A stretch of 64,000 bases of DNA from Larkinella knui (GTDB lineage: Bacteria; Bacteroidota; Bacteroidia; Cytophagales; Spirosomataceae), in the NCBI RefSeq assembly GCF_003858645.1, contig NZ_RQJP01000005.1, forward strand, positions 186,001-250,000, given 5' to 3'. The translations under genes were made by a program, and so were the position numbers. Under the pieces are notes generated by a model. That model worked only from the letters and a program-made list of their open reading frames with translations. It did not search any database and was not told the DNA's origin. Below, piece by piece: positions 1 through 7,190 of the stretch (its first letter is position 1; every line of letters begins with the position of its first letter).

Positions 1-355
1 GGCGATTCAGCAGGGCAAACACCTGGCTCGAAACTTCATTCGTATGGTAAAAAATCAGCCGGTGGAGCCGTTTACGTATAAAGACCTGGGTACCATGGCA
101 ACCATTGGGCGGGGAAAAGCCGTTGTTGATCTGCCTTTCTGGAGTTTTCAGGGTGTTTTTGCCTGGATGGTGTGGCTTTTTATTCACCTGATGGCTATTG
201 TCGGGGTGAAAAACCGCCTGCTCATTCTGATCAACTGGGCCTGGAATTACCTCAGCGACGATCAATCGCTGCGGCTGATTATCAAACCCAAACTTCCGAA
301 AGGGAATTTTGACGCCATCAAACAGAAAGTAGAAGATCAGTTGGTTACAAAGTAG
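1..355 (+). CDS. ndh: Type II NADH dehydrogenase, C-terminal end (partial)
   Basis: The reading frame is open from the window edge (frame beginning at base 2), so the 5' part of the gene is missing. What remains is the tail of a single-subunit NADH:quinone oxidoreductase (NDH-2), a membrane-associated FAD enzyme that passes electrons from NADH to quinone without pumping protons. Visible support is the near-N-terminal A-I-Q-Q-G-K-H-L-A stretch, typical of the second nucleotide-binding half, then G-R-G-K-A-V-V-D and a hydrophobic segment (F-A-W-M-V-W-L-F-I-H-L-M) of the kind used for C-terminal membrane association, and a basic tail. Alternative: another member of the NAD(P)/FAD oxidoreductase family. 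The neighbouring nuoA-C genes fit a respiratory locus. Confidence 0.85.
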   Translation, partial: AIQQGKHLARNFIRMVKNQPVEPFTYKDLGTMATIGRGKAVVDLPFWSFQGVFAWMVWLFIHLMAIVGVKNRLLILINWAWNYLSDDQSLRLIIKPKLPKGNFDAIKQKVEDQLVTK

Positions 356-472
356 GAATCGGTCAACTTGCTTGACTAACTGTTGAAAAGTAGTTTACAT
401 TTGCGCATAATACGTATACAACCTCGCCTGGTGCGTTCCCCAACGTTCCGGCGGCATTTAATTTTTACCTCT

Positions 473-1093
473 ATGGAACAAACTATCACCAAAATCAGAC
501 CCAAAAATAGTGGGACCAAAACGTTGTTCGAGAACCCCCTTCTCGAACGATTATCGCGTACCCACATCGCCGTTCCGATTTCAATCTATCTGGTGACTTC
601 TACGCTTTTTGCCTGGTACGCCTTTGCGTACACGGATATGTCGGCTGGCTGGATCGTTTTGCTGTTTTTTGCCGGTACGCTGGTTTTTACGCTGGTCGAA
701 TACGCCGTTCACCGGGGTGTTTTTCACATGGATACCGACACGCCGACGAAGGCTAAAATGCAATACACCTTCCACGGGATTCACCACGAGTACCCGAAAG
801 ATAAAACCCGGCTGGCCATGCCACCGGCCGCGGCTATCGTTGTGGGCGCTGCCTTGTTTGGCGTCATGTTTCTGTTGCTGGGTGAGGCCTCGTACGCGTT
901 TTTTCCCGGCTTTTTGGTGGGCTATTCGGGCTATTTGTTCGTCCACTTTATCGTTCATGCCTACGCTCCGCCCAAAAATTTCTTTAAGTGGCTGTGGATC
1001 AATCACTCCGTCCACCATTATAAAAGCCACGAGAAAAATTACGGCGTTTCATCCCCGTTCTGGGACATTGTTTTTGGAACGTATATGAAATAA
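473..1093 (+). CDS. Fatty acid hydroxylase / sterol desaturase family membrane protein
   Basis: A 206-residue integral membrane protein of the fatty acid hydroxylase superfamily, di-iron enzymes that hydroxylate or desaturate lipids. The histidine clusters expected for di-iron binding are visible: E-Y-A-V-H-R-G-V-F-H near residue 80, H-G-I-H-H-E about 20 residues later, H-F-I-V-H-A near 160, and N-H-S-V-H-H-Y-K-S-H towards the C-terminus. About four hydrophobic segments separate them. The ATG at 473 was chosen; an in-frame start at 383 would add 30 basic residues unlike the family. The stop codon abuts the nuoA start, so the two are probably cotranscribed. The substrate, possibly a sphingolipid or hydroxy fatty acid, is inference. 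Confidence 0.8.
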   Translation: MEQTITKIRPKNSGTKTLFENPLLERLSRTHIAVPISIYLVTSTLFAWYAFAYTDMSAGWIVLLFFAGTLVFTLVEYAVHRGVFHMDTDTPTKAKMQYTFHGIHHEYPKDKTRLAMPPAAAIVVGAALFGVMFLLLGEASYAFFPGFLVGYSGYLFVHFIVHAYAPPKNFFKWLWINHSVHHYKSHEKNYGVSSPFWDIVFGTYMK

Positions 1094-1570
1094 ATGGAGA
1101 TGCTATCCGACTTTGGTATCATCTTATTGTTCATCATAACCGGCCTGACGTTTGTTGGGCTGGTTTTGTTTGTTGGGAGCCTGCTTCGGCCCAACCGCCC
1201 CAACCTCGAAAAACTGACCACCTATGAATCAGGCGAAGAACCGGTCGGCAATGCCAACGTGCAGTTCAATGTTCGGTTTTATGTGGTGGCCATCATTTTT
1301 GTCCTGTTCGATGTGGAACTGGTTTTTCTGTTTCCGTGGGCAACGGTTTTTGGCCAGAAAGTGTTAATTGACGAGACAAACGGGTTGTGGGGCTGGCTTT
1401 CATTGACCGAAATGCTGGTATTTGTGGCCCTGCTGGCCCTCGGTCTGGCGTATGTCTGGGCAAAAGGGTATCTGGATTGGGTGAAACCGGAACCCAAAGT
1501 GCCGGAAATGAACACGCCGGTGCCGGCGTCTTTGTACGAAAAAGTGAATCAGAAATATAAAAATAGGTAA
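1094..1570 (+). CDS. nuoA: NADH-quinone oxidoreductase subunit A
   Basis: NuoA, a small membrane subunit of respiratory complex I. The 158-residue product has three hydrophobic segments (about residues 8-30, 57-78 and 103-122), the conserved loop motif Y-E-S-G-E-E-P at 44-50, and the acidic stretch F-D-V-E-L-V-F-L-F-P-W-A in the second helix, a family signature. It is somewhat longer than many NuoA proteins because of a charged C-terminal tail. It begins immediately after the stop of the preceding hydroxylase gene. A 28-bp inverted repeat follows its stop and separates it from nuoB, so nuoA and nuoB may be partly uncoupled. Confidence 0.95.
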   Translation: MEMLSDFGIILLFIITGLTFVGLVLFVGSLLRPNRPNLEKLTTYESGEEPVGNANVQFNVRFYVVAIIFVLFDVELVFLFPWATVFGQKVLIDETNGLWGWLSLTEMLVFVALLALGLAYVWAKGYLDWVKPEPKVPEMNTPVPASLYEKVNQKYKNR

Positions 1571-1573
1571 TTG

Positions 1574-1650
1574 GTTGACGGTTCAGGGTTTTCAGTTTAC
1601 GGTTAAGTGCCTGGTAACTTATCGTAAACTGAAAACCCTAAACCGTCAAC
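1574..1650. repeat. 28-bp inverted repeat between nuoA and nuoB
   Basis: The left arm (1574-1601) and right arm (1623-1650) are reverse complements over 28 bp with one mismatch and a 21-nt spacer. The left arm begins 3 nt after the nuoA stop codon, and the right arm ends 9 nt before the nuoB start. No T-tract follows. It could be an intra-operon attenuating or mRNA-processing hairpin. It belongs to the stop-anchored inverted repeats seen across this window. Confidence 0.85.
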
Positions 1651-1659
1651 TCTTAAAAA

Positions 1660-2214
1660 ATGAGCGGGTTACTCGACCAACGATTTAAATCCGGCGAAGG
1701 CGGGGTACTGCTGACCACCGCCGAAGATCTCCTGAACTGGGCGCGGCTCTCGTCGCTGTGGCCGATGGGGTTCGGGCTGGCCTGCTGCGCCATCGAAATG
1801 ATGCAGACGTTCGCTTCGGGCTACGATCTGGAGCGGTTCGGGATTTTCCCCCGGCCTTCGCCCCGGCAGTCCGACGTCATGATTGTTTCCGGAACGGTAA
1901 CCTTCAAGATGGCCGACCGCATCCGGCGGCTTTATGAACAAATGCCCGAACCGCGCTACGTAATCTCGATGGGCTCGTGTTCCAACTGCGGAGGGCCTTA
2001 CTGGCAGCATGGTTATCACGTGGTCAAGGGTGTCGACCGGATCATTCCCGTCGATGTCTACGTGCCCGGCTGTCCACCGCGTCCCGAAGCCCTGATTGGC
2101 GGTTTCCTGAAACTTCAGGAGAAAATCCGCAACAGCCGACTGACCGAAGAACCCGCGCCGACGGCGTTGCTAGCACTGGAAGCGAATGAACTGGCGGAAA
2201 CTGGATCACTTTAG
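1660..2214 (+). CDS. nuoB: NADH-quinone oxidoreductase subunit B
   Basis: NuoB carries the terminal [4Fe-4S] cluster N2 that reduces quinone in complex I. The 184-residue protein shows the expected four cysteine ligands: the tandem pair C42-C43 ([10 protein letters not shown]), C107 in M-G-S-C-S-N-C-G-G, and C138 in [10 protein letters not shown]. Length is normal for the family. The start is the ATG at 1660 just after an A-rich stretch. It lies downstream of nuoA and upstream of a small lipoprotein gene and nuoC. Confidence 0.96.
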   Translation: MSGLLDQRFKSGEGGVLLTTAEDLLNWARLSSLWPMGFGLACCAIEMMQTFASGYDLERFGIFPRPSPRQSDVMIVSGTVTFKMADRIRRLYEQMPEPRYVISMGSCSNCGGPYWQHGYHVVKGVDRIIPVDVYVPGCPPRPEALIGGFLKLQEKIRNSRLTEEPAPTALLALEANELAETGSL

Positions 2215-2284
2215 TTTTCAAAAATCAGCACGCGCTCCAACCAAGTAAAGGATAAAAGGGTCATACGGGTAAACGAAGAACTCT

Positions 2285-2629
2285 ATGAAAACGATCCTGA
2301 TCATTCTGACGGTATTTTGTCTTTTCGCCTGTGGAAAAGACGAGAAAGATGCCGGCCCCGAACTGGAAGCGGAAGCCATGTTACACGCCGATAATCTGGC
2401 CGCAGACGGTTGCCGGACGCACGTGACGCTTCATTATGGTGATTTGCAGAAGCAGATTAAATACGCGCCCGACGCCGAATCGGCGGCCAAAATTGAAAGC
2501 TTTGTCGGTCAATCTATGGAAAAATCGGCGGTCATTACCTACCGGTTAACGGGCAACAAAAAAGTTGTCGAGTGCGGCTGGGGCTCTAAATTTGATGCGG
2601 AAGAAATCATAATAGACTCAATTCGCTAA
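2285..2629 (+). CDS. Small hypothetical lipoprotein between nuoB and nuoC
   Basis: A 114-residue protein beginning with a short basic and hydrophobic signal ending in a lipobox (L-F-A-C, lipid Cys about 16), so it should be a lipoprotein facing the periplasm. The mature part is acidic, with a cysteine pair (D-G-C-R-T-H and V-E-C-G-W-G) that could form a disulfide. No family is recognised. It sits between nuoB and nuoC on the same strand, with nuoC starting 8 nt after its stop, so it is probably cotranscribed with complex I genes. Nothing in the sequence shows a role in complex I. Confidence 0.75.
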   Translation: MKTILIILTVFCLFACGKDEKDAGPELEAEAMLHADNLAADGCRTHVTLHYGDLQKQIKYAPDAESAAKIESFVGQSMEKSAVITYRLTGNKKVVECGWGSKFDAEEIIIDSIR

Positions 2630-2637
2630 CTTGCGGA

Positions 2638-3135
2638 ATGACTTTTTCCGAAATCGCCGAACGGCTGGCCGGCCACTTTAGCACCGGTGTTATCCTGCAA
2701 ACCAATACCGCAAACCCGCAGCCTTTTCTGGTGGTGGAGTCGGCGCAAATTGCCGACGTTTGCCGGTTTTTGCGGGATGATGACAGGTTTTTTTTCGATT
2801 TTCTGGCCAACATGACCGGGATCGATAACGGCCTGCAAGCCAACACGATGGAGGTGGTTTATAACCTGACTTCGATTCCGTACGAACATAATTTGATGCT
2901 GAAAGTCGTGGTGCCCCGCAACGCCGAAGGAGAACCGCTGCCGGTTGTTCCGACGGTTAGCCACGTCTGGCGGACGGCCGACTGGCACGAGCGCGAAATC
3001 TACGACCTGGTCGGTATCCATTTCGAGGGCCATCCCGACCTGCGCCGGATTCTGCTCCCCACCGACTGGCAGGGCCATCCGTTGCGGAAGGATTACAGGG
3101 AAGTTGAAACGTATCACGGAATCAAGGTCAAATAG
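2638..3135 (+). CDS. nuoC: NADH-quinone oxidoreductase subunit C
   Basis: NuoC is the 30-kDa peripheral-arm subunit of complex I. The 165-residue product contains the 30-kDa-subunit signature around residues 117-137 (H-E-R-E-I-Y-D-L-V-G-I-H-F, then H-P-D-L-R-R-I-L) and the closing D-W-x-G-H-P-L-R-K-D-Y. Length is normal for a stand-alone NuoC, so it is not a NuoCD fusion. nuoD does not follow: the next gene encodes an exported thioredoxin-fold protein after an 87-bp gap, so the remaining complex I genes must lie elsewhere. Confidence 0.95.
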   Translation: MTFSEIAERLAGHFSTGVILQTNTANPQPFLVVESAQIADVCRFLRDDDRFFFDFLANMTGIDNGLQANTMEVVYNLTSIPYEHNLMLKVVVPRNAEGEPLPVVPTVSHVWRTADWHEREIYDLVGIHFEGHPDLRRILLPTDWQGHPLRKDYREVETYHGIKVK

Positions 3136-3222
3136 CCCGGCAAGCCGGTATCGTTTGGTAGTGTGCAGTTGGCATTTTAACTTGTATCTTTACCAAATTG
3201 ATCGACTTCAGCTATTGCCTTC

Positions 3223-4899
3223 ATGCTAACGCTTCGCCATACCTTAATTCCGGCTTTAGGCCTTCTCCTGACCTTTTTTTTCGGCCAACTTCCCACGGCA
3301 TACGGCCAGCTAAAATCCGATTCCGTTACTGTTAGCGGCCGGATTAAAAACCTGACGCTTCAGTTGTATCGCCAGAGTCCCAACGTCATCATTTCGCGCA
3401 ATAACATCCTGCAAGCCAGTCGCGAAATGGCGCGCCCGGCTCCGCTGGAACCCGACGGTTCGTTCCGGGTCACGCTGCCGCTGGTGTATCCCTACGAAGA
3501 ACTGTATTTTAATTTCGGCCAGATTTCCACCGCGTTTCTGGCTTCGGCCGGAACGATCGAAATCGCGCTCGATGCCGACTCGCTGTTTCTGTCGGAAGCG
3601 CCTTTCCGGTTTAGCGGCACCAATGCGCAGGTGAACAACCAACTGACCCGGTATAAGGCGTTTGAATTTAAAAATAAACCCAAAGTCGATAACCGCCAGT
3701 TAGCGAAACGGGTTGAAGGCCGGTCGGCAGAAGACAGCCGGAAGATTCTGACCAACGAGTTTATTGCTACCTACGAAAAATACCGCCAGACCAACGACGT
3801 TTTGCCCCTGTTGGATCAGTACATCAAATCGACGATCAAATACGAAGTGTCCACGTATCTCTATGACCGGGCGCTGGCCGAGCAGGATACGCGTCTGGAA
3901 ACAAGTCTGTCGAACAGTTCGAGCCTTCGGTCCGCCGACGATATTTTTCTGACCGTTCAACGGACGGCCGCCATGGAGCGGTTTGCTGCCTACGCCGGTT
4001 CGCGGATTGCCGATCAGGCCGGACGCGGCATTCCGGTGGGTACGTTTGCCACGCTGGTGGATCGGTACATCCGGGATCTGTCGGAGACAGAACGGAAGCG
4101 GGTGGATGAACTGAAGGCCGGAAAAGCCGGGGTAAGCCGGGATATGCCCATGTTGCAACGGATTTTACAGCGTCATCAGGATACCCTGGCCAAGCTGCTG
4201 GTGTACGAAACGACGATATCGCAATACCGGAAAGTGGTGGACAGCACCGGGCTGGATTACCTGAAGGCTAATTTTCTGGCGACCAACCTGCCCACGACGG
4301 AATTGAAGAGCCAGGAACTGCTGTTTCAGCACATTATGCCGCAGGTCGGCGACCCGCACTACCGGCTTTCGCTGGACGAATTGTATCGGCTGGAGGTGAA
4401 AGACAGCGTAACGGTGCGCGAGGTCGCTAAAAAATTTGGTGAAAAGCAGGTCAACGAAGCCGTTGAAGTGTTGCCGGATGTTACGCTGATTCAGTATAGT
4501 GGATACGGCAAAGAGATTTTTGACCAGATCAGGGAGCAGGCGCGCGGGCGTTTGATGTATGTTCTGGCCTGGTCGACCGATGTGGAACCTTCGCGGCAGG
4601 AAGTATTGGCGGCCCGGGCGCTTCAGGAGCGAATCGGCAGCCGTGATGTCCTGTTTGCCTACGTGTGTACCAACCAGACGTCGATGGCGCTCTGGCGGGA
4701 GTGGGTGGCCAAAAACAAGCCGAAGGGCCTGCACCTCTACGTTGAAGAAGACCAGTTCAATACGGTGCTGGGTCCGTTGCGGGCCGAGACCATCCCCGCT
4801 GCCGGACTGGTGGGCCGCGACGGAAAATTCATCAAACGTGATGCACCGCTGCCTTCCAAACCCGACGACGTATTGAAGCTCATTCGGGAGAAATTATAA
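3223..4899 (+). CDS. Exported TlpA-like protein lacking the redox CXXC
   Basis: A 558-residue protein with a signal peptide (hydrophobic run ending near G-Q-L-P-T-A-Y-G-Q). The N-terminal third resembles the beta-rich DUF4369-like domain common before thioredoxin domains in Bacteroidota. The middle is helical and charged. The last ~130 residues resemble a thioredoxin/TlpA fold (L-M-Y-V-L-A-W-S-T-D, then a late cis-proline-like A-E-T-I-P-A-A-G-L-V). The place where TlpA proteins carry W-C-x-x-C reads W-S-T-D-V-E, so a disulfide reductase role is unlikely; binding or scaffolding is more plausible. Family placement is from pattern only. It follows nuoC on the same strand. Confidence 0.75.
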   Translation: MLTLRHTLIPALGLLLTFFFGQLPTAYGQLKSDSVTVSGRIKNLTLQLYRQSPNVIISRNNILQASREMARPAPLEPDGSFRVTLPLVYPYEELYFNFGQISTAFLASAGTIEIALDADSLFLSEAPFRFSGTNAQVNNQLTRYKAFEFKNKPKVDNRQLAKRVEGRSAEDSRKILTNEFIATYEKYRQTNDVLPLLDQYIKSTIKYEVSTYLYDRALAEQDTRLETSLSNSSSLRSADDIFLTVQRTAAMERFAAYAGSRIADQAGRGIPVGTFATLVDRYIRDLSETERKRVDELKAGKAGVSRDMPMLQRILQRHQDTLAKLLVYETTISQYRKVVDSTGLDYLKANFLATNLPTTELKSQELLFQHIMPQVGDPHYRLSLDELYRLEVKDSVTVREVAKKFGEKQVNEAVEVLPDVTLIQYSGYGKEIFDQIREQARGRLMYVLAWSTDVEPSRQEVLAARALQERIGSRDVLFAYVCTNQTSMALWREWVAKNKPKGLHLYVEEDQFNTVLGPLRAETIPAAGLVGRDGKFIKRDAPLPSKPDDVLKLIREKL

Positions 4900-4931
4900 A
4901 ACCGTCTTTAGCGTACTGACACCGTACTTTT

Positions 4932-5756
4932 GTGCTTGTATCCCTGATCATCCCGACCTACAACCGGGAAGCCTTGCTGATTCAATGTCTGCAGTGTGCT
5001 TTTCGGCAAGATTTCCACGACTACGAAATTATTGTGGTTGATCAGACCCGCCGGCACGAACCCGAAACCCGGCAGTTTCTGGAAGCCAATCAAAACCGCT
5101 TCCGACTCATTCAAAGCGAAAAACCATCATTGACGGCGGCCCGAAATCTGGGGCTGCAACACGCGCGGGGCGAAGTCATTCTGTTTATCGATGACGACAC
5201 CGAGTTCGAATCCACGTTTATTCAGGCCCATTTTCAGGCCCATCAGAACGGTTTGGAAGTCGTTCAGGGACGGATTATCGAAACGCACGTTTCACCCCAG
5301 TTGAGTCCTTCGTGGCTGACGTGGTATCTGAAGTTTAAAGGTGGTGACGACTGCCCCACCGACGGACCGGTTAATGTAATAACGGGGGCTAATTTTTCGG
5401 TATCGCGCTCCGTTTTCGATAAAATTGGCCCGTTCGACGAACGGTTTTCGGGTGTCGCCGTTCACGAAGATGCCGATTTTGGACTACGGGCCTACCGGGC
5501 GGGTTGCCGTATGGGGTATGTAGCCGCAGCCGCGCTCGTTCACCACGCCAGCAATCAGGGCGGGGTCGATTCGGGAATCGAAGAGAAATTTTTTAATTTA
5601 AGTTACCACCATTGCAGCCTGTTATTTGCCCGCAAACATTTTCCGAAACCCATTGTGCTGTATTTCCGGGTCAGGCTCATGCTGAGGGGGTTACGGAGTG
5701 TTCGGAAACTAATCCGGCAGGCCGACCAGCGCGTTGTTTCGCAACTCAATTCCTAA
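4932..5756 (+). CDS. Family 2 glycosyltransferase
   Basis: A 274-residue GT-A-fold glycosyltransferase that would transfer a sugar from a nucleotide-sugar donor in the cytoplasm. It opens directly into the family motif (V-S-L-I-I-P-T-Y-N-R-E), then I-V-V-D-Q-T, A-R-N-L-G-L-Q-H-A, and the metal-binding I-D-D-D-T-E. The acceptor half has G-A-N-F-S-V-S-R and H-E-D-A-D-F-G-L-R. Because the motif begins at residue 3, the GTG at 4932 is the only sensible start. It lies 32 bp after the preceding gene and is convergent with the lipoprotein gene downstream. A TAnnTTTG-like octamer overlaps the start codon, which is probably coincidental. Confidence 0.88.
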   Translation: MLVSLIIPTYNREALLIQCLQCAFRQDFHDYEIIVVDQTRRHEPETRQFLEANQNRFRLIQSEKPSLTAARNLGLQHARGEVILFIDDDTEFESTFIQAHFQAHQNGLEVVQGRIIETHVSPQLSPSWLTWYLKFKGGDDCPTDGPVNVITGANFSVSRSVFDKIGPFDERFSGVAVHEDADFGLRAYRAGCRMGYVAAAALVHHASNQGGVDSGIEEKFFNLSYHHCSLLFARKHFPKPIVLYFRVRLMLRGLRSVRKLIRQADQRVVSQLNS

Positions 5757-5762
5757 CTGATT

Positions 5763-6125
5763 TCAGGGCACCAGCCGCAGTTTCGTCAGTTTAACCGGAA
5801 CACCCGCCAGTCGCACGTTCGGCGGTGGCGCAAACTCGTCGGCGTTGAAAACGACTTTCGTGCCGGTTTTCCGGGCCTGATCGGGCAGGTTGCAGGCAAA
5901 ATAGCGGGTACTATCGCTGGTCCGAATGTAGAGCCACGTACTGGTTTGCGACGTCTCTGCTTCGTTGATGACCGTCCCCGCCACCTCACGCAGTTCGGCG
6001 GCTTTTTTCCATTCGGCATAGGCCGGGCAATCCGCACTGACGGCCACTTCGTGGTCCCACGGAGCGTTTTGGCAGGCTGCGGCCATGAGCAGCGGCAGGC
6101 AGAAAATCAGGGTTAGCGTCTTCAT
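5763..6125 (-). CDS. Hypothetical lipoprotein
   Basis: A 120-residue protein starting at the ATG whose product begins M-K-T-L-T-L-I-F-C, with a lipobox L-M-A-A-A-C just after. The mature part is about 100 residues with two further cysteines (D-C-P-A-Y-A and F-A-C-N-L-P) and a beta-rich C-terminal half (V-V-F-N-A-D-E-F, V-K-L-T-K-L-R-L-V). An in-frame start 10 codons upstream is possible but would place basic and polar residues ahead of a good signal peptide. No family is recognised. It ends 7 bp from the convergent glycosyltransferase gene. Confidence 0.7.
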   Translation of the reverse strand: MKTLTLIFCLPLLMAAACQNAPWDHEVAVSADCPAYAEWKKAAELREVAGTVINEAETSQTSTWLYIRTSDSTRYFACNLPDQARKTGTKVVFNADEFAPPPNVRLAGVPVKLTKLRLVP

Positions 6126-6179
6126 GGGTGTACTGGTTTTAAGAGTAAGACGCATTTGGGAGGGAAAAGGTTGGAGGAG

Positions 6180-6325
6180 GTTATAATTTGGTGAGAGATT
6201 CCTTAGGAATCCAATTGTATAAGCATGACGGTCGGACCAGTGAAGTAAGGTAGTTACATCACCATTTTTGGTTCAATGCCCTTCTCTTCTGCGTAAATGA
6301 GATTCGTTAACGTGCCGTATTTCAT
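6180..6325 (-). pseudogene. Frameshifted short ORF coupled to the HNH endonuclease
   Basis: An ATG at 6323-6325 overlaps the HNH stop codon in an ATGA arrangement, typical of translational coupling. The frame encodes 23 residues (M-K-Y-G-T-L-T-N-L-I-Y-A-E-E-K...) and stops at 6254. Shifting frame near 6263 continues as G-D-V-T-T-L-L-H-W-S-D-R-H-A-Y-T-I-G to about 6180. Together this reads as the N-terminal part of a small protein with a W-S-D-R-H motif, broken by one indel and truncated. Function is unknown. The AT-rich composition matches the HNH gene, suggesting they arrived together. Confidence 0.4.
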
Positions 6326-7095
6326 TTATCAAAAATTTTGTCTAAGTGATATTCCAAGAACTCTTTGCGAGGGAAAAATTTACTTGGAGGTCTAATTTCT
6401 AAGCCCTCAAGTTTGCCAAAATGTTCTTGGAAATAAATTTCTTTTTTCTGTTTCTTGAGTTTTTGGGCCAATACAATTTTGTATTCAGTATCTACTCCAA
6501 TAAAGCCTTGGTCAAAAGCCACATCATATAAGGCTGATAAACATAAACCATTCTCGGGATTCACACGGGCGTGCTCGTTTTTTGACCAGGGAACAATATG
6601 ACTAGCCCTAAGCATTGAGGGAATGTTGATACCACTAATTGCACATTTTGAATCAAAATTATTTAGAACTATATCTCTAAAAAAGCTCTGGCCAACCCTT
6701 ACCTTAACAGAACGCATGACATTGCTTCCGCTTCTACTTTGCCATTTGTGTTCTTCAATTTCTACTTTTTTCTCAAGAGAAATATGTTGTTTTTCCGCAA
6801 GTATACGTTCGCTTTCAAATGCTAAATCTTCCCAATTATTTACAAATTCGTTGAAAATTTCTTCATCGAGTTTACTGACATGAGTTAGCCCTTTGATGCC
6901 ACGTACTTGTTGTACTGGATCGAAACTTGCCAAGTTTTGCATTTTTCTACCTAATCCTCCAGGTTTCCTGCCAATGAGTTTTGCAAGTTCAAGAAGCTTA
7001 GGATTTCTTCCATGAATTGTACCGTAAGGAATTCTATAATAAAGGTTAAAGGCTAAGATAGTTTGCTCTCTTGTCCATAAATCACTTCTTGCCAT
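6322..7095 (-). CDS. HNH endonuclease (restriction-like)
   Basis: A 257-residue protein with a C-terminal HNH nuclease domain. The core is visible as C151-A-I-S-G, S-H166-I-V-P-W, N180-P-E-N-G-L-C-L-S and F-D191-Q-G-F, as in the HNH_2-type domain of many stand-alone or restriction endonucleases. The N-terminal ~60 residues (L-W-T-R-E-Q, then G-R-K-P-G-G-L-G-R-K-M) look like a DNA-binding segment. The start at 7095 is preferred over 7128 because a TAnnTTTG -7 box at 7126-7133 overlaps the upstream candidate. The gene is clearly AT-richer than its neighbours, consistent with horizontal transfer. No methyltransferase is beside it, so an immunity or restriction role is inference. Confidence 0.8.
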   Translation of the reverse strand: MARSDLWTREQTILAFNLYYRIPYGTIHGRNPKLLELAKLIGRKPGGLGRKMQNLASFDPVQQVRGIKGLTHVSKLDEEIFNEFVNNWEDLAFESERILAEKQHISLEKKVEIEEHKWQSRSGSNVMRSVKVRVGQSFFRDIVLNNFDSKCAISGINIPSMLRASHIVPWSKNEHARVNPENGLCLSALYDVAFDQGFIGVDTEYKIVLAQKLKKQKKEIYFQEHFGKLEGLEIRPPSKFFPRKEFLEYHLDKIFDK

Positions 7096-7125
7096 GCTTC
7101 CAGGAATTGAGTTTTTACGAAAAAA

Positions 7126-7133
7126 CAAATCTA
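7126..7133 (-). promoter_or_regulatory. Bacteroidota-type -7 box for the HNH gene
   Basis: Read on the minus strand this is TAGATTTG, an exact TAnnTTTG match. A TTTC lies about 23 bp upstream in place of the -33 TTTG. A transcript would begin near 7119, leaving a leader of about 24 nt to the ATG at 7095, which supports the shorter protein start. Confidence 0.4.
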
Positions 7134-7190
7134 TAGTTGTAAATACAAGAATGCCCGAAAGATTTCGCGAACGTGTTTTTATTAAAAAAG

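Noticed and set aside
4925-4932. TACTTTTG as a promoter for the glycosyltransferase
   Set aside because: It overlaps the only plausible start codon, so a transcript from it would begin inside the coding sequence.
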